The translations under genes and the position numbers were made by a program. From Vibrio sp. ES.051 (GTDB taxonomy: Bacteria > Pseudomonadota > Gammaproteobacteria > Enterobacterales > Vibrionaceae): 64,000 nucleotides of DNA. The notes below the pieces were generated by a model, which saw nothing but the letters and a program-made list of their open reading frames with translations, was not told where the DNA came from and made no database searches. Positions 47,357 to 56,965 of this stretch are shown one piece after another. Each line of letters starts with the position of its first letter. Position 1 is the first letter of the stretch. The DNA lies in contig NZ_PDJL01000005.1 of NCBI RefSeq assembly GCF_002563795.1, positions 372,001 to 436,000 on the forward strand, read 5' to 3'.

Positions 47357-47441
47357 GCGGAAGTGGCGGAATTGGTAGACGCACCAGATTTAGGTTCTGG
47401 CGCCGCAAGGTGTGAGAGTTCAAGTCTCTCCTTCCGCACCA
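47357..47441 (+). tRNA. tRNA-Leu (TAG), copy 6
   Basis: Identical to copy 1. Confidence 0.96.
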
Positions 47442-47491
47442 TTCTTTCTCTTAATAAGAGAAATTAAGTAGTGTTTGACTATTTAATTTGT

Positions 47492-47566
47492 AGGGCTATC
47501 GCCAAGCGGTAAGGCAGCGGCTTTTGATGCCGCCATTCCCTGGTTCGAATCCAGGTAGCCCTGCCA
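47492..47566 (+). tRNA. tRNA-Gln (TTG), copy 5
   Basis: Identical to copy 1. Confidence 0.95.
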
Positions 47567-47619
47567 CATACAACGATATTGAGATTTTACCAATTATCTT
47601 GATATCTATAGATCAAGTT

Positions 47620-47704
47620 GCGGAAGTGGCGGAATTGGTAGACGCACCAGATTTAGGTTCTGGCGCCGCAAGGTGTGAGAGTTCAAGTCTCTCCTTCCGC
47701 ACCA
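47620..47704 (+). tRNA. tRNA-Leu (TAG), copy 7
   Basis: Identical to copy 1. Confidence 0.96.
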
Positions 47705-47726
47705 TTCTTGATAAAATGTTTAAAAT

Positions 47727-47803
47727 GGCTACGTAGCTCAGCTGGTTAGAGCACATCACTCATAATGATGGGGTCACAGGTTCGAATCCCGTCGTAGCCA
47801 CCA
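47727..47803 (+). tRNA. tRNA-Met (CAT), elongator, copy 4
   Basis: Identical to copy 1. Confidence 0.96.
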
Positions 47804-47849
47804 TTGATTGAATTGTTAGCATAAGCTAGCAGTCGTGTAGATTTAAGAT

Positions 47850-47934
47850 GCGGAAGTGGCGGAATTGGTAGACGCACCAGATTTAGGTTCTGGCGCCGCA
47901 AGGTGTGAGAGTTCAAGTCTCTCCTTCCGCACCA
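47850..47934 (+). tRNA. tRNA-Leu (TAG), copy 8
   Basis: Identical to copy 1. It sits in a divergent spacer context, between Met copy 4 and Leu copy 9. Confidence 0.96.
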
Positions 47935-47963
47935 TCTTAAATTAATCTACACTATCAAAACAC

Positions 47964-48048
47964 GCGGAAGTGGCGGAATTGGTAGACGCACCAGATTTAG
48001 GTTCTGGCGCCGTAAGGTGTGAGAGTTCAAGTCTCTCCTTCCGCACCA
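47964..48048 (+). tRNA. tRNA-Leu (TAG), copy 9 (variant)
   Basis: It differs from the other Leu copies by one base in the variable arm (CGCCGTAAGG against CGCCGCAAGG). It is the only sequence variant that I found among the 20 genes. Confidence 0.96.
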
Positions 48049-48098
48049 TTATATCTCTCGATAAGAGAAGTTAAGTAGTCATCGACTATTTAAGCTAT

Positions 48099-48173
48099 AG
48101 GGCTATCGCCAAGCGGTAAGGCAGCGGCTTTTGATGCCGCCATTCCCTGGTTCGAATCCAGGTAGCCCTGCCA
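48099..48173 (+). tRNA. tRNA-Gln (TTG), copy 6
   Basis: Identical to copy 1. Confidence 0.95.
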
Positions 48174-48226
48174 CATACAACGACGTTGAGATTTTACCAA
48201 TTATCTTGATATCTATAGATTAAGTT

Positions 48227-48311
48227 GCGGAAGTGGCGGAATTGGTAGACGCACCAGATTTAGGTTCTGGCGCCGCAAGGTGTGAGAGTTCAAGTCTCTC
48301 CTTCCGCACCA
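48227..48311 (+). tRNA. tRNA-Leu (TAG), copy 10
   Basis: Identical to copy 1. It ends the array, 8 bases before the terminator. Confidence 0.96.
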
Positions 48312-48318
48312 TTATCGG

Positions 48319-48358
48319 AAAACCCAGCATGATTTTGCTGGGTTTTTTCTTTTTTTTT
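48319..48358 (+). terminator. Terminator of the tRNA array
   Basis: AAACCCAGCA and TGCTGGGTTT form a stem with a short loop and are followed by a long T-rich run. Confidence 0.92.
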
Positions 48359-48395
48359 GATTCTGGACTCGGGAAATCATTAGGTTTTCCGAATT

Positions 48396-48427
48396 AAAAA
48401 AGCGAGCTCATGGCTCGCTTTTTTTCT
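48396..48427 (-). terminator. Terminator of ubiF (bidirectional shape)
   Basis: AAAAAAGCGAGC and GCTCGCTTTTTTT form a 12-bp stem with a 5-base loop, 19 bases past the ubiF stop. Confidence 0.92.
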
Positions 48428-48445
48428 ATCTGTTCGTTGAATAGC

Positions 48446-49624
48446 TTACATACCTAAAGCGTATTTCAACACTTGAGACTTAATCGGTCCTGAGTTTTCA
48501 GCGAGCTTCAATGCCGCATTACGCGCAAACTTCAGAGGCCCAAGATCGTTGCTAAAGCCTTTATAGAAAAAGTCCATGCCCGTCTGCATGAGTAAGTTGT
48601 CAGGTCGACGTGCGCGTTCGTATTGCGCGAGTAAGGCATCTTCCAGCAGTTCTTGGTGTTCCGTTACCGAAAGGAGAACATCTACATCTTTGAAGCCTAA
48701 GTTTACCCCTTGTCCTGCAAGCGGGTTGATCGTATGGGCAGAATCCCCCACTAATACACAATTCTTGCTTGAGTAGCTTTGCGCATGACGACGAGTGAGT
48801 GGGAATGAGCCAAACTGTAAAACCTCAATGTCTCCCAGTTCAGCAGGGAAATGACGTAAGATTTCTTTCCTTAGTTGAGGTTTGCTCATCGCACACAGCT
48901 GTTTAATGCGTTTTGGCGAGTCATACCAAACCAACGAACCTTGGCCGACTTCTTGACCGTCTTCGTTAGTCAAAGAGCACAGAGGTAAAAATGAACGCGG
49001 GCCTGAAGGTGTAAATTGTTGCCAAGTGATATCTTGCTGTGGCAATTCTGTTTTCACGTTAATCAACATGCAGTGTTGACGGTAATCCCACGCTGTCACA
49101 CCAATACCCGCTAATTGACGTACTTTAGAATTGGCACCATCGGCGCCAACAATCCAGTGTGCTTCGAACTGCGCACCGCTTTCTAGCGTTACAATATTCG
49201 CATCTGCACATTCAATGTCTTTTAATCGCTCTGGGCACATCACGGTTAGATTGTCATACTGAGAGAAGACTTGCCAAAGACCTAATTGGATTAGGCGGTT
49301 TTCAACGATATAACCTAGCTGCTCCAATGACAGTTCATCAGAGTGAAAACGAGTACGGCACTCCGGGTGCTCCCAAGTTTCTAAACGCCGATAAGGGCAA
49401 ACTCGCATACTTTTAATTTCTGACCATGCGCCGAGTGAATCAAGTAACTCCACCGACTGGTGCGAAATCGCAGATACGCGAATATCCATCGCCTGAGCGG
49501 CATCAAAAGCTTTGGGTTTTGCACCTTCAACCAAGACAACGCTTCTGCCCTGCTTGGCAAATCCAACAGCGACGGCTGCCCCAACCATACCGCCACCGAT
49601 CACGGCGATGTCATACTTGTTCAT
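48446..49624 (-). CDS. ubiF: Ubiquinone-biosynthesis flavin monooxygenase UbiF
   Basis: The protein is 392 residues of the UbiH/UbiF/VisC family. FAD motifs are IAVIGGGMVGAAVAVG near the start, VGADGANSKVR in the middle and GDSAHTINPLAGQGVNLGFK near residue 280. It hydroxylates a benzoquinol intermediate of ubiquinone. UbiF rather than UbiH or UbiI is chosen from its location: it sits next to the Met-Leu-Gln tRNAs and divergent from miaB, as in E. coli. Confidence 0.88.
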   Translation of the reverse strand: MNKYDIAVIGGGMVGAAVAVGFAKQGRSVVLVEGAKPKAFDAAQAMDIRVSAISHQSVELLDSLGAWSEIKSMRVCPYRRLETWEHPECRTRFHSDELSLEQLGYIVENRLIQLGLWQVFSQYDNLTVMCPERLKDIECADANIVTLESGAQFEAHWIVGADGANSKVRQLAGIGVTAWDYRQHCMLINVKTELPQQDITWQQFTPSGPRSFLPLCSLTNEDGQEVGQGSLVWYDSPKRIKQLCAMSKPQLRKEILRHFPAELGDIEVLQFGSFPLTRRHAQSYSSKNCVLVGDSAHTINPLAGQGVNLGFKDVDVLLSVTEHQELLEDALLAQYERARRPDNLLMQTGMDFFYKGFSNDLGPLKFARNAALKLAENSGPIKSQVLKYALGM

Positions 49625-49810
49625 TTTTTACTCTTCATCGTGCTGATTAATTGGCGTTTTTTATTGTACTTTCCATGGCTATTTTTACAAAATTGTTTAA
49701 CAAAAAACCTTGTTCTGCATAGGGCGAAAAACTAGATTTCATCAGGCTTTGCAGAGAATTAGCCAGATCACTAGTCAGGTGCTTTTTAAAGCAGTACAAT
49801 ACGCCGCTTA

Positions 49811-49832
49811 CCGCCGTGATGGCGGCTATAAT
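49811..49832 (+). promoter_or_regulatory. Dyad and -10 box before miaB
   Basis: CCGCC and GGCGG (5-base spacer) abut a perfect TATAAT at 49827-49832. The dyad lies where a repressor would block the promoter, but no -35 is obvious. The start codon is 50 bases downstream. Confidence 0.45.
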
Positions 49833-49881
49833 TTGAGCAACAGCTCTCCAATTTAAGTACAACTGAACGAGCGAAAGTGAG

Positions 49882-51306
49882 ATGAGTAAGAAACTGCTAA
49901 TTAAAACCTGGGGCTGCCAGATGAACGAATATGATTCATCAAAAATGGCCGACCTGCTTAATGCTGCAAACGGCTACGAGCTGACGGAAGAGCCAGAGGA
50001 AGCAGACGTACTTCTACTTAACACCTGTTCGATCCGTGAAAAAGCGCAAGAAAAAGTGTTCCACCAGCTCGGCCGTTGGAAAACACTAAAAGATAAAAAA
50101 GCAGGCGTGGTTATCGGTGTTGGTGGTTGTGTAGCAACGCAAGAAGGTGACCATATTCGTGAACGAGCTCCATATGTTGACGTGATTTTTGGCCCACAAA
50201 CTCTGCACCGCTTGCCTGAGATGATCAGAAAATCTCAATCTGACGATGCACCAGTTATGGATATTTCGTTCCCAGAGATCGAAAAGTTTGACCGTCTACC
50301 AGACCCACGAGCTGAAGGAGCGACAGCGTTTGTTTCGATTATGGAAGGCTGCTCAAAATACTGTACTTACTGCGTAGTGCCGTACACTCGTGGTGAAGAA
50401 GTAAGCCGTCCAATGGACGACGTTCTATTCGAAATCGCACAACTAGCAGAACAAGGCGTGCGTGAGGTGAACCTTCTCGGCCAAAACGTAAACGCGTACC
50501 GTGGTCCGACTCATGATGGTGAGATTTGTTCATTCGCAGAGCTGCTTCGTCTAGTCGCGTCTATCGACGGTATCGACCGTATCCGTTTCACGACCAGTCA
50601 CCCACTTGAGTTTACTGACGATATCATCGCGGTTTACGAAGATACGCCAGAACTCGTAAGCTTCCTGCACCTACCAGTACAAAGTGGTAGTGACCGTATT
50701 CTTACGATGATGAAACGTCCTCACACAGCAATCGAGTACAAATCTATCATCCGTAAACTACGCAAAGCACGCCCTGATATTCAAATCAGCTCAGACTTTA
50801 TTGTGGGTTTCCCGGGTGAAACAGACAAAGACTTCCAAGATACGATGAAACTCATCAAAGAAGTCGACTTTGACATGAGCTTTAGCTTTATCTTCTCTCC
50901 ACGTCCAGGTACGCCAGCAGCGGACTACCCTTGTGACCTGTCAGAAGAAGTAAAGAAAGAGCGTCTTTACGAACTACAGCAAACCATTAATGCTCAAGCT
51001 ATGCGTTATTCTCGTCTAATGCTTGACACAGAACAACGTGTCTTGGTTGAAGGCCCTTCGAAGAAGAATCTTATGGAACTGCGCGCTCGTACAGAAAACA
51101 ACCGTGTAGTAAACTTTGAAGGTAGCGCAGACCTAATTGGTCAGTTCGTTGATGTGAAGATTGTAGACGTATTTGCAAACTCACTGCGTGGTGAGCTGAT
51201 ACGTACTGAAACAGACATGGATCTTCGTAGCATGATTTCGCCAACGCAGATGATGGCAAAAACACGCCGCGAAGATGAGCTGGGTGTAACCACTTTTACG
51301 CCTTAA
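49882..51306 (+). CDS. miaB: tRNA-2-methylthio-N6-dimethylallyladenosine synthase
   Basis: The protein is 474 residues, radical SAM methylthiotransferase. The N-terminal domain uses Cys residues in [22 protein letters not shown] and GVGGCVA. The radical SAM cluster motif is [16 protein letters not shown] (CxxxCxxC). A C-terminal TRAM domain follows. It adds the methylthio group to A37 of tRNAs reading U-starting codons. It heads miaB-phoH-ybeY-corC-lnt. Confidence 0.96.
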   Translation: MSKKLLIKTWGCQMNEYDSSKMADLLNAANGYELTEEPEEADVLLLNTCSIREKAQEKVFHQLGRWKTLKDKKAGVVIGVGGCVATQEGDHIRERAPYVDVIFGPQTLHRLPEMIRKSQSDDAPVMDISFPEIEKFDRLPDPRAEGATAFVSIMEGCSKYCTYCVVPYTRGEEVSRPMDDVLFEIAQLAEQGVREVNLLGQNVNAYRGPTHDGEICSFAELLRLVASIDGIDRIRFTTSHPLEFTDDIIAVYEDTPELVSFLHLPVQSGSDRILTMMKRPHTAIEYKSIIRKLRKARPDIQISSDFIVGFPGETDKDFQDTMKLIKEVDFDMSFSFIFSPRPGTPAADYPCDLSEEVKKERLYELQQTINAQAMRYSRLMLDTEQRVLVEGPSKKNLMELRARTENNRVVNFEGSADLIGQFVDVKIVDVFANSLRGELIRTETDMDLRSMISPTQMMAKTRREDELGVTTFTP

Positions 51307-51379
51307 GCTCGTAAAAATAGCCATGGAGAGCCTGGTCGTTATCAGGCTTTCACTCAGTGGCATAAAATGAGAGGCAACA

Positions 51380-52477
51380 TTGAGCAATAAAATCGTAACT
51401 TTAGAAATCAACCTAGAACCTTCAGATAACCGCCGACTTGCTAGCCTGTGCGGTCCATTCGATGACAACATCAAGCATTTAGAACGTCGTCTAGGCGTTG
51501 AAATCAACCACCGCAGTGACCATTTTACCATTGTGGGCAAACCTCATACCGCAGCAGCTGCGCTGGATATCCTAAAAACTCTTTATGTTGATACCGCCCC
51601 TGTCCGAGGTGAGCTCCCAGATATCGAACCTGAACAGATCCACTTAGCGATTAAAGAATCAGGCATTCTGGAACAAAACACTGAGTCCAACTTTGAACAT
51701 GGTAAAGAAGTTTTCGTCAAAACCAAGAAAGGGGTGATTAAACCGCGCACGCCAAACCAAGCTCAATACTTGGTCAACATGGTCACGCACGATGTCTCTT
51801 TTGGTATTGGCCCAGCGGGTACCGGTAAGACTTACCTCGCCGTTGCGGCAGCGGTTGACGCATTAGAGCGTCAAGAAATTCGTCGTATTCTATTGACTCG
51901 TCCTGCGGTTGAAGCTGGGGAGAAATTGGGCTTTCTACCTGGTGATTTAAGCCAGAAAGTCGACCCATATTTACGCCCGTTGTACGATGCTCTGTTTGAA
52001 ATGCTGGGCTTTGAACGTGTTGAGAAGTTGATCGAACGTAACGTGATTGAAGTAGCACCTCTGGCATACATGCGTGGTCGTACATTAAACGATGCCTTTA
52101 TCATTCTCGATGAGAGCCAAAATACGACGGTCGAGCAAATGAAAATGTTCCTGACACGTATTGGCTTTAACTCACGCGCCGTCATCACTGGTGACGTAAC
52201 TCAGATAGACTTACCACGCGGTGCAAAGTCTGGTCTACGCCATGCGATCGAAGTATTGAGCGAGGTCGACGACATAAGCTTTAACTTCTTCCAAGCTGAC
52301 GATGTGGTACGTCACCCAGTTGTGGCTCGTATTGTTAATGCTTATGAGAAGTGGGAAGCGCAAGACCAAAAAGAACGTAAAGAATTCGAAAAACGCCGTC
52401 GTGAAGAGCGTGACGCCAAATTGCTAGAAACAGCAAAAGCAGAACTGAGCTCCCAAGTTGCGTCAACTAAGGAATAA
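51380..52477 (+). CDS. ybeZ: PhoH-like ATPase YbeZ
   Basis: The protein is 365 residues. The ATPase domain (about 125-330) has Walker [17 protein letters not shown] and Walker [21 protein letters not shown]. The C-terminal tail is strongly charged ([19 protein letters not shown]). It is often linked to the RNase YbeY, whose gene follows after 2 bases. The start is TTG at 51380 with GAGAGG upstream. Confidence 0.94.
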   Translation: MSNKIVTLEINLEPSDNRRLASLCGPFDDNIKHLERRLGVEINHRSDHFTIVGKPHTAAAALDILKTLYVDTAPVRGELPDIEPEQIHLAIKESGILEQNTESNFEHGKEVFVKTKKGVIKPRTPNQAQYLVNMVTHDVSFGIGPAGTGKTYLAVAAAVDALERQEIRRILLTRPAVEAGEKLGFLPGDLSQKVDPYLRPLYDALFEMLGFERVEKLIERNVIEVAPLAYMRGRTLNDAFIILDESQNTTVEQMKMFLTRIGFNSRAVITGDVTQIDLPRGAKSGLRHAIEVLSEVDDISFNFFQADDVVRHPVVARIVNAYEKWEAQDQKERKEFEKRRREERDAKLLETAKAELSSQVASTKE

Positions 52478-52479
52478 TC

Positions 52480-52944
52480 ATGGCGATTGAACTTGATTTA
52501 CAACTGGCAGTCGAAAGCGAAGAAGGATTACCTTCAAAACAAGATTTGCAATTGTGGCTCGATAAGACCATTCCTCTTTTTCAGCCACAAGCCGAACTCA
52601 CGATTCGAATTGTGGATGAGCATGAAAGCCACACACTCAACCACGAATATCGAGGCAAAGATAAACCCACCAATGTGCTGTCTTTTCCATTTGAAGCCCC
52701 ACCGGGCATGGAAATAGACCTCCTTGGTGACTTAGTCATTTGCCGCCAAGTCGTTGAAAAAGAGGCAATTGAGCAAAGCAAGCCTCTGCTAGCACATTGG
52801 GCGCATATGGTTGTACATGGCAGCTTGCATCTGCTAGGTTATGATCATATTGAGGATGACGAAGCCCAAGAGATGGAGTCCCTCGAAACAGAAATCATGC
52901 AGGGTATGGGTTATGAAGACCCTTACATTGCTGAAAAAGAGTAG
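52480..52944 (+). CDS. ybeY: rRNA maturation endoribonuclease YbeY
   Basis: The protein is 154 residues. The zinc site is [19 protein letters not shown] (HxxxHxxxxxH). It processes 16S rRNA ends and takes part in ribosome quality control. It is 2 bases from ybeZ. Confidence 0.96.
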   Translation: MAIELDLQLAVESEEGLPSKQDLQLWLDKTIPLFQPQAELTIRIVDEHESHTLNHEYRGKDKPTNVLSFPFEAPPGMEIDLLGDLVICRQVVEKEAIEQSKPLLAHWAHMVVHGSLHLLGYDHIEDDEAQEMESLETEIMQGMGYEDPYIAEKE

Positions 52945-52973
52945 CCCTTGGGCACTCGATAAGGAAAGGCGAA

Positions 52974-53030
52974 CCACCTAGATTACTCTCGTGTTCGCCT
53001 CTCGATGTGAGCTATCACACTTCTGATAGC
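52974..53030 (+). repeat. Pair of hairpins between ybeY and corC
   Basis: AGGCGAAC pairs with GTTCGCCT, and GCTATC pairs with GATAGC, in tandem. Neither is followed by a T run, so they are more likely processing or stability elements than terminators. Confidence 0.5.
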
Positions 53031-53049
53031 GTTACTTAATTGAGAAACA

Positions 53050-53949
53050 ATGAACGAAGATAATTCTCCCTCTTCTAACGAAGGTAAGAAAGAAAAGGCA
53101 GAAGGTCCGAGTAGAAAGTCCTTCTTTGAACGTCTAGGTCAACTATTTCAGGGCGAACCAAAAGACCGCCAGGAGCTTGTGGATGTTATCCGCGACTCAG
53201 AAATCAATGACCTGATTGATCATGACACCCGCGATATGCTTGAGGGTGTTATGGAAATCGCCGAGATGCGTGTGCGTGATATTATGATCCCGCGTTCGCA
53301 AATGGTTACGGTTGAGCGTACTCACGATCTAGATACACTGGTCGCGTTAATTACCGATGCTCAACACTCTCGCTACCCTGTGATCAGCGAAGACAAAGAC
53401 CATGTGGAAGGCATTCTCCTAGCGAAGGACTTACTTAAATACTTAGGCTCGGACAGTAACCCATTTGATATTGAAGCAGTAATTCGACCAGCAGTCGTGG
53501 TACCGGAAAGCAAACGTGTTGACCGCCTGCTCAAAGAATTCCGTGAAGAACGCTATCATATGGCCATTGTTGTTGATGAATTCGGTGGTGTCTCTGGTCT
53601 CGTGACCATTGAAGATATCCTTGAAGAAATCGTCGGGGATATCGAAGACGAATTCGATGAAAGCGAAGAGACTGACATTCGTAAGCTGAGTAAGCACACG
53701 TATGCTGTCAGAGCTCTAACAACCATTGAAGAGTTTAATGAGACATTCGGCACCAACTTCAGCGATGAAGAAGTGGATACCGTTGGCGGCATGGTCATGA
53801 CAGCCTTTGGTCATCTACCTTCTCGTGGTGAACTGGTTGAGATTGAAAACTATAACTTCAAAGTCACCGCTGCCGATAACCGTCGTGTCATTCAACTTCA
53901 AGTGACGATTCCAGACGAAGAGTCCATGGTTGAGATCACTCAAGAGTAA
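53050..53949 (+). CDS. corC: CNNM-type magnesium/cobalt efflux accessory protein CorC
   Basis: The protein is 299 residues, cytoplasmic, with a CBS pair (about 70-200, [20 protein letters not shown] and [20 protein letters not shown]) and a C-terminal CorC_HlyC domain ([20 protein letters not shown]). E. coli YbeX of the same place in this operon affects ribosome metabolism and Mg/Co balance. It precedes lnt by 32 bases. Confidence 0.94.
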   Translation: MNEDNSPSSNEGKKEKAEGPSRKSFFERLGQLFQGEPKDRQELVDVIRDSEINDLIDHDTRDMLEGVMEIAEMRVRDIMIPRSQMVTVERTHDLDTLVALITDAQHSRYPVISEDKDHVEGILLAKDLLKYLGSDSNPFDIEAVIRPAVVVPESKRVDRLLKEFREERYHMAIVVDEFGGVSGLVTIEDILEEIVGDIEDEFDESEETDIRKLSKHTYAVRALTTIEEFNETFGTNFSDEEVDTVGGMVMTAFGHLPSRGELVEIENYNFKVTAADNRRVIQLQVTIPDEESMVEITQE

Positions 53950-53981
53950 CGCGATCCCCTACGGGAATATCAGAAAATATA

Positions 53982-55499
53982 ATGATGAATGAACTCTTTC
54001 ATCGCCTCAAGCGGCCCTTAGCGGCCGCTTTTGTTGGCGCCTCGACTACCCTAGCATTTGCTCCTTATCAGCTGTGGCCTATTGCCATTCTAAGCCCGGC
54101 TCTCTTACTTATCCTGCTCGCAAATCAATCCTCTAAACGTGCACTTGGGATTGGCTATGCCTGGGGTTTAGGTCAGTTTGCAACGGGCATTAGCTGGGTT
54201 TACATCAGCATCTCTGGCTTTGGCGGAATGCCGCTGATTGCCAATTTATTTTTAATGGGCTTGCTTGTTGCCTACTTGGCGGTTTATTCAGGCTTGTTTG
54301 CTTGGCTCAACAACAAACTCTTTCCTCAATTCACTCTGACGAAAGCACTACTTGCAGCTCCAGCGCTATGGTTAATCAGTGATTGGTTGCGAGGATGGGT
54401 GATGACGGGCTTTCCTTGGCTCTGGCTGGGGTACAGTCAAATCGATGCCCCTTTCTCAAGTTTTGCGCCTATTGGCGGTGTAGAACTACTTACGCTGTTG
54501 ATTCTTATCAGTGCCGGTGCATTAGCCTATGCTTGGATTCACAAGCAGTGGTTGATGATTCTTATTCCTGCCGTCTTCTTAAGCACTGGCTTTGGTATTC
54601 GCCATTACGACTGGGTGTCTCCACGCTCAGAAGACACAACAAAAGTAGCGCTTATTCAAGGCAACGTAGATCAAAGTTTAAAATGGTTACCGAGCCAACG
54701 CTGGCCGACCATCATGAAGTATGCCGATCTCACGCGTGAGAATTGGGATGCTGACATCATCGTATGGCCTGAAGCCGCGATTCCAGCGTTTGAAATCGAA
54801 GTGCCGTCATTCCTGAAAAACATTGACGCGGCCGCGAAAATGAACAATAGCGCGATTATCACTGGCGTGGTCAACCAAGATGAAAATGGCCAGTTCTATA
54901 ACAGCATTCTGTCGCTTGGTGTCACACCATACGGCGATTACAGCTTTGATATGAGCGAACGTTATCACAAACACCATCTACTGCCATTTGGTGAGTTTGT
55001 CCCTTTTGAAGACGTATTGCGCCCACTGGCACCATTCTTCAATTTGCCGATGTCATCGTTTAGCCGTGGGGACTTTGTCCAACCAAACACCGTAGCAAAC
55101 GGTAAGCACATGAACCCAGCGTTGTGTTACGAAATTATTTTTAACGAGCAAGTACGCCAGAATGTTACTAACAACACAGACTTCATTCTGACTCTGTCTA
55201 ATGATGCCTGGTTTGGTCGCTCTATCGGCCCACTTCAGCATATGGAAATCGCACGTATGCGTGCATTAGAGCTAGGAAAACCACTGATCCGCTCGACCAA
55301 CAATGGCTTAACGGCAGTGACGGACCACAGAGGTAGAATCATCGAACAAATCCCTCAGTTCGAGACTGCCGTATTGCGTGCAGAGCTGACGCCAACAGAT
55401 GGACAAACGCCCTACCGATCCTTTGGCTCCTGGCCATTGTACCTTTGGGTGGTGCTAAGTTTAACGCTGGCTCTCTGGTTACCACGAAAGAAGAAATAA
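53982..55499 (+). CDS. lnt: Apolipoprotein N-acyltransferase
   Basis: The protein is 505 residues. Several membrane spans fill the first 200 residues. The nitrilase-like domain has the catalytic triad regions: Glu in [11 protein letters not shown], Lys in [16 protein letters not shown] and Cys in [10 protein letters not shown]. It adds the third acyl chain to lipoproteins such as FlgH, FlgO, FlgP, NutA and LolB of this window. Start is ATG at 53982 or the adjacent one. Confidence 0.95.
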   Translation: MMNELFHRLKRPLAAAFVGASTTLAFAPYQLWPIAILSPALLLILLANQSSKRALGIGYAWGLGQFATGISWVYISISGFGGMPLIANLFLMGLLVAYLAVYSGLFAWLNNKLFPQFTLTKALLAAPALWLISDWLRGWVMTGFPWLWLGYSQIDAPFSSFAPIGGVELLTLLILISAGALAYAWIHKQWLMILIPAVFLSTGFGIRHYDWVSPRSEDTTKVALIQGNVDQSLKWLPSQRWPTIMKYADLTRENWDADIIVWPEAAIPAFEIEVPSFLKNIDAAAKMNNSAIITGVVNQDENGQFYNSILSLGVTPYGDYSFDMSERYHKHHLLPFGEFVPFEDVLRPLAPFFNLPMSSFSRGDFVQPNTVANGKHMNPALCYEIIFNEQVRQNVTNNTDFILTLSNDAWFGRSIGPLQHMEIARMRALELGKPLIRSTNNGLTAVTDHRGRIIEQIPQFETAVLRAELTPTDGQTPYRSFGSWPLYLWVVLSLTLALWLPRKKK

Positions 55500-55850
55500 G
55501 AATAATAAAGCAGCCTAAAAAATAGGCTGCTAATTAAATCCATGTGAAGCATGGAAAAAGTACAGCGATGTCTTTTTGCGCGTACTTTCAAACTAAAACC
55601 AGTAAAGATTAAAGCGCTGTCAGGCTTCGTCAACTACGACAACATCGTTCGCATCATGCTGATTCCCCTCCCTTAGAAAACATTTCTCATCAGACAGATA
55701 TATCTCCCAAAAGACAGACGATATCCATCTACGGACTTTCTCTAACTCCCCTCTTTAAACTCCCCAGCACTCTCTTTATGATGACTCACAACTAAATAAT
55801 TTCTTGTCAGTAAATAGACGAGACACAGACTCAACAGACGGAGAACAACT
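55500..55850. other. Intergenic region between lnt and dapD
   Basis: These 351 bases hold the lnt hairpin at the left and a promoter-bearing AT-rich stretch before dapD. I see no open frame or RNA I can name. Confidence 0.5.
55509..55531. terminator. Hairpin after lnt
   Basis: AGCAGCCTA and TAGGCTGCT form a 9-bp stem with a 5-base loop, 10 bases past the lnt stop. The following sequence on the plus strand is A-rich rather than T-rich, so termination may be weak. Confidence 0.6.
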
Positions 55851-56882
55851 ATGGCTTTCTTTTCTCTAGCCTATGGTACAGCGACTAAAAACCGCGATGG
55901 CAAAATCATTGAAGCGTTTTTCCCAACCCCCGCTCTTAACCCAAGCGAAGCACTAGTCAACGCACTAGCAGCAGTGGTTGGTTATGAACAAGGCAACCAA
56001 GTTATTGAGATCTCTGCAGCACAAAGCGCAGAACTTGCAACAGCATTCGAAGCAAACGGCGATGCAGCAAACGCATCTTTCGCCGCGAAAGCAGCAGAAT
56101 CAGCACAACCGCTTGTACTGGTTATCCTCGCTACGGATGAACAGCCACAATCTGTTGCTGAAGGCTTCTTAAAACTTCAACTTATCTCTAACCGTCTAGT
56201 TAAGCCGCATGGCACAGTACTGGATGGCATTTTCGGCCTGCTGCACAACATCGCATGGACAAACGAAGGTCCAATCGACCTCCCTGAACTGGCAGAGCGT
56301 CAAATCGAAGCGCGCCTAGCTGGCCGTACGCTAAGCGTTGATTGCGTCGACAAGTTCCCTAAAATGGTGGACTACGTGGTTCCAGCAGGCGTTCGTATTG
56401 CAGACACGTCTCGCGTACGTCTTGGCGCGCACGTGGGCGAAGGCACAACCGTTATGCACGAAGGCTTCATCAACTTCAACGCAGGTACAACTGGCGTGAG
56501 CATGGTTGAAGGTCGTATCTCTGCTGGCGTAGTGGTTGGTAACGGTTCAGATATCGGCGGTGGCGCATCTATCATGGGTACGCTATCTGGCGGCGGTAAA
56601 GTGGTGGTTTCTATCGGTGAAAACTCACTCCTTGGCGCAAACGCAGGTCTAGGCTTCCCAATGGGTGACCGTTGTACTATCGAATCGGGCCTATACGTGA
56701 CAGCTGGCTCTAAAGTACGCATGCTAGATTCTGAAGGCAATGAAGTAGAAATCGTAAAAGCGCGCGACCTTGCAGGCGTGTCTGATCTCCTGTTCCGTCG
56801 TAACTCTGTAACGGGTCAAATCGAGTGTCTTGCAAATAAGAGCGCGGTTGAACTGAACAGCGAACTGCATAAAAACAACTAA
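55851..56882 (+). CDS. dapD: 2,3,4,5-tetrahydropyridine-2,6-dicarboxylate N-succinyltransferase
   Basis: The protein is 343 residues, the longer form of DapD. Its middle is a left-handed beta-helix with hexapeptide repeats (about 180-300, VRLGAHVGEGTTVMHEGFIN and GGGASIMGTLSGGGKVVVSI). It transfers succinyl from succinyl-CoA in lysine and diaminopimelate synthesis. It stands alone with a strong terminator. Confidence 0.93.
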   Translation: MAFFSLAYGTATKNRDGKIIEAFFPTPALNPSEALVNALAAVVGYEQGNQVIEISAAQSAELATAFEANGDAANASFAAKAAESAQPLVLVILATDEQPQSVAEGFLKLQLISNRLVKPHGTVLDGIFGLLHNIAWTNEGPIDLPELAERQIEARLAGRTLSVDCVDKFPKMVDYVVPAGVRIADTSRVRLGAHVGEGTTVMHEGFINFNAGTTGVSMVEGRISAGVVVGNGSDIGGGASIMGTLSGGGKVVVSIGENSLLGANAGLGFPMGDRCTIESGLYVTAGSKVRMLDSEGNEVEIVKARDLAGVSDLLFRRNSVTGQIECLANKSAVELNSELHKNN

Positions 56883-56900
56883 GCTGTAGTATCAGTGTTA

Positions 56901-56936
56901 AAAATCCCCCAATAGGAAACTGTTGGGGGATTTTTT
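56901..56936 (+). terminator. Terminator of dapD
   Basis: AAAATCCCCCAA and TTGGGGGATTTT form a stem with a 10-base loop and end in T6. Confidence 0.92.
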
Positions 56937-56965
56937 AGCTTAAAGCAGAATGCCTGACGTACTGA

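Larger units (their letters stand above)
45794..48311 (+). repeat. Tandem tRNA array with repeated Leu-Gln units
   Basis: The order is M-L-Q-M-L-Q-L-Q-L-Q-L-M-L-Q-L-M-L-L-Q-L. The spacers are also repeated. After Gln comes a 53-base spacer, which can fold (GATATTGAGAT with ATCTTGATATC). After Leu comes a spacer of about 50 bases, which can form two hairpins (TTCTCT with AGAGAA, and TTAAGTAGTC with GACTATTTAA). The unit has multiplied by unequal recombination; that is an inference from the near identity of genes and spacers. Confidence 0.9.

Noticed and set aside
46498-47736. Four near-identical open frames of about 70 codons (MMPPFPGSNPGSPATYND...) looking like a repeated protein family
   Set aside because: They run through tRNA-Gln and tRNA-Leu genes and their spacers; the repetition comes from the tRNA array.
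45794-48311. Regular repeats with spacers that recall a CRISPR array
   Set aside because: The repeats are complete tRNA genes of three kinds and the spacers are themselves repeated.
49647-49862. 71-codon minus-strand frame with a hydrophobic segment between ubiF and miaB
   Set aside because: It spans the miaB promoter region, lacks a ribosome site and has no recognisable family. A small membrane protein cannot be fully excluded.
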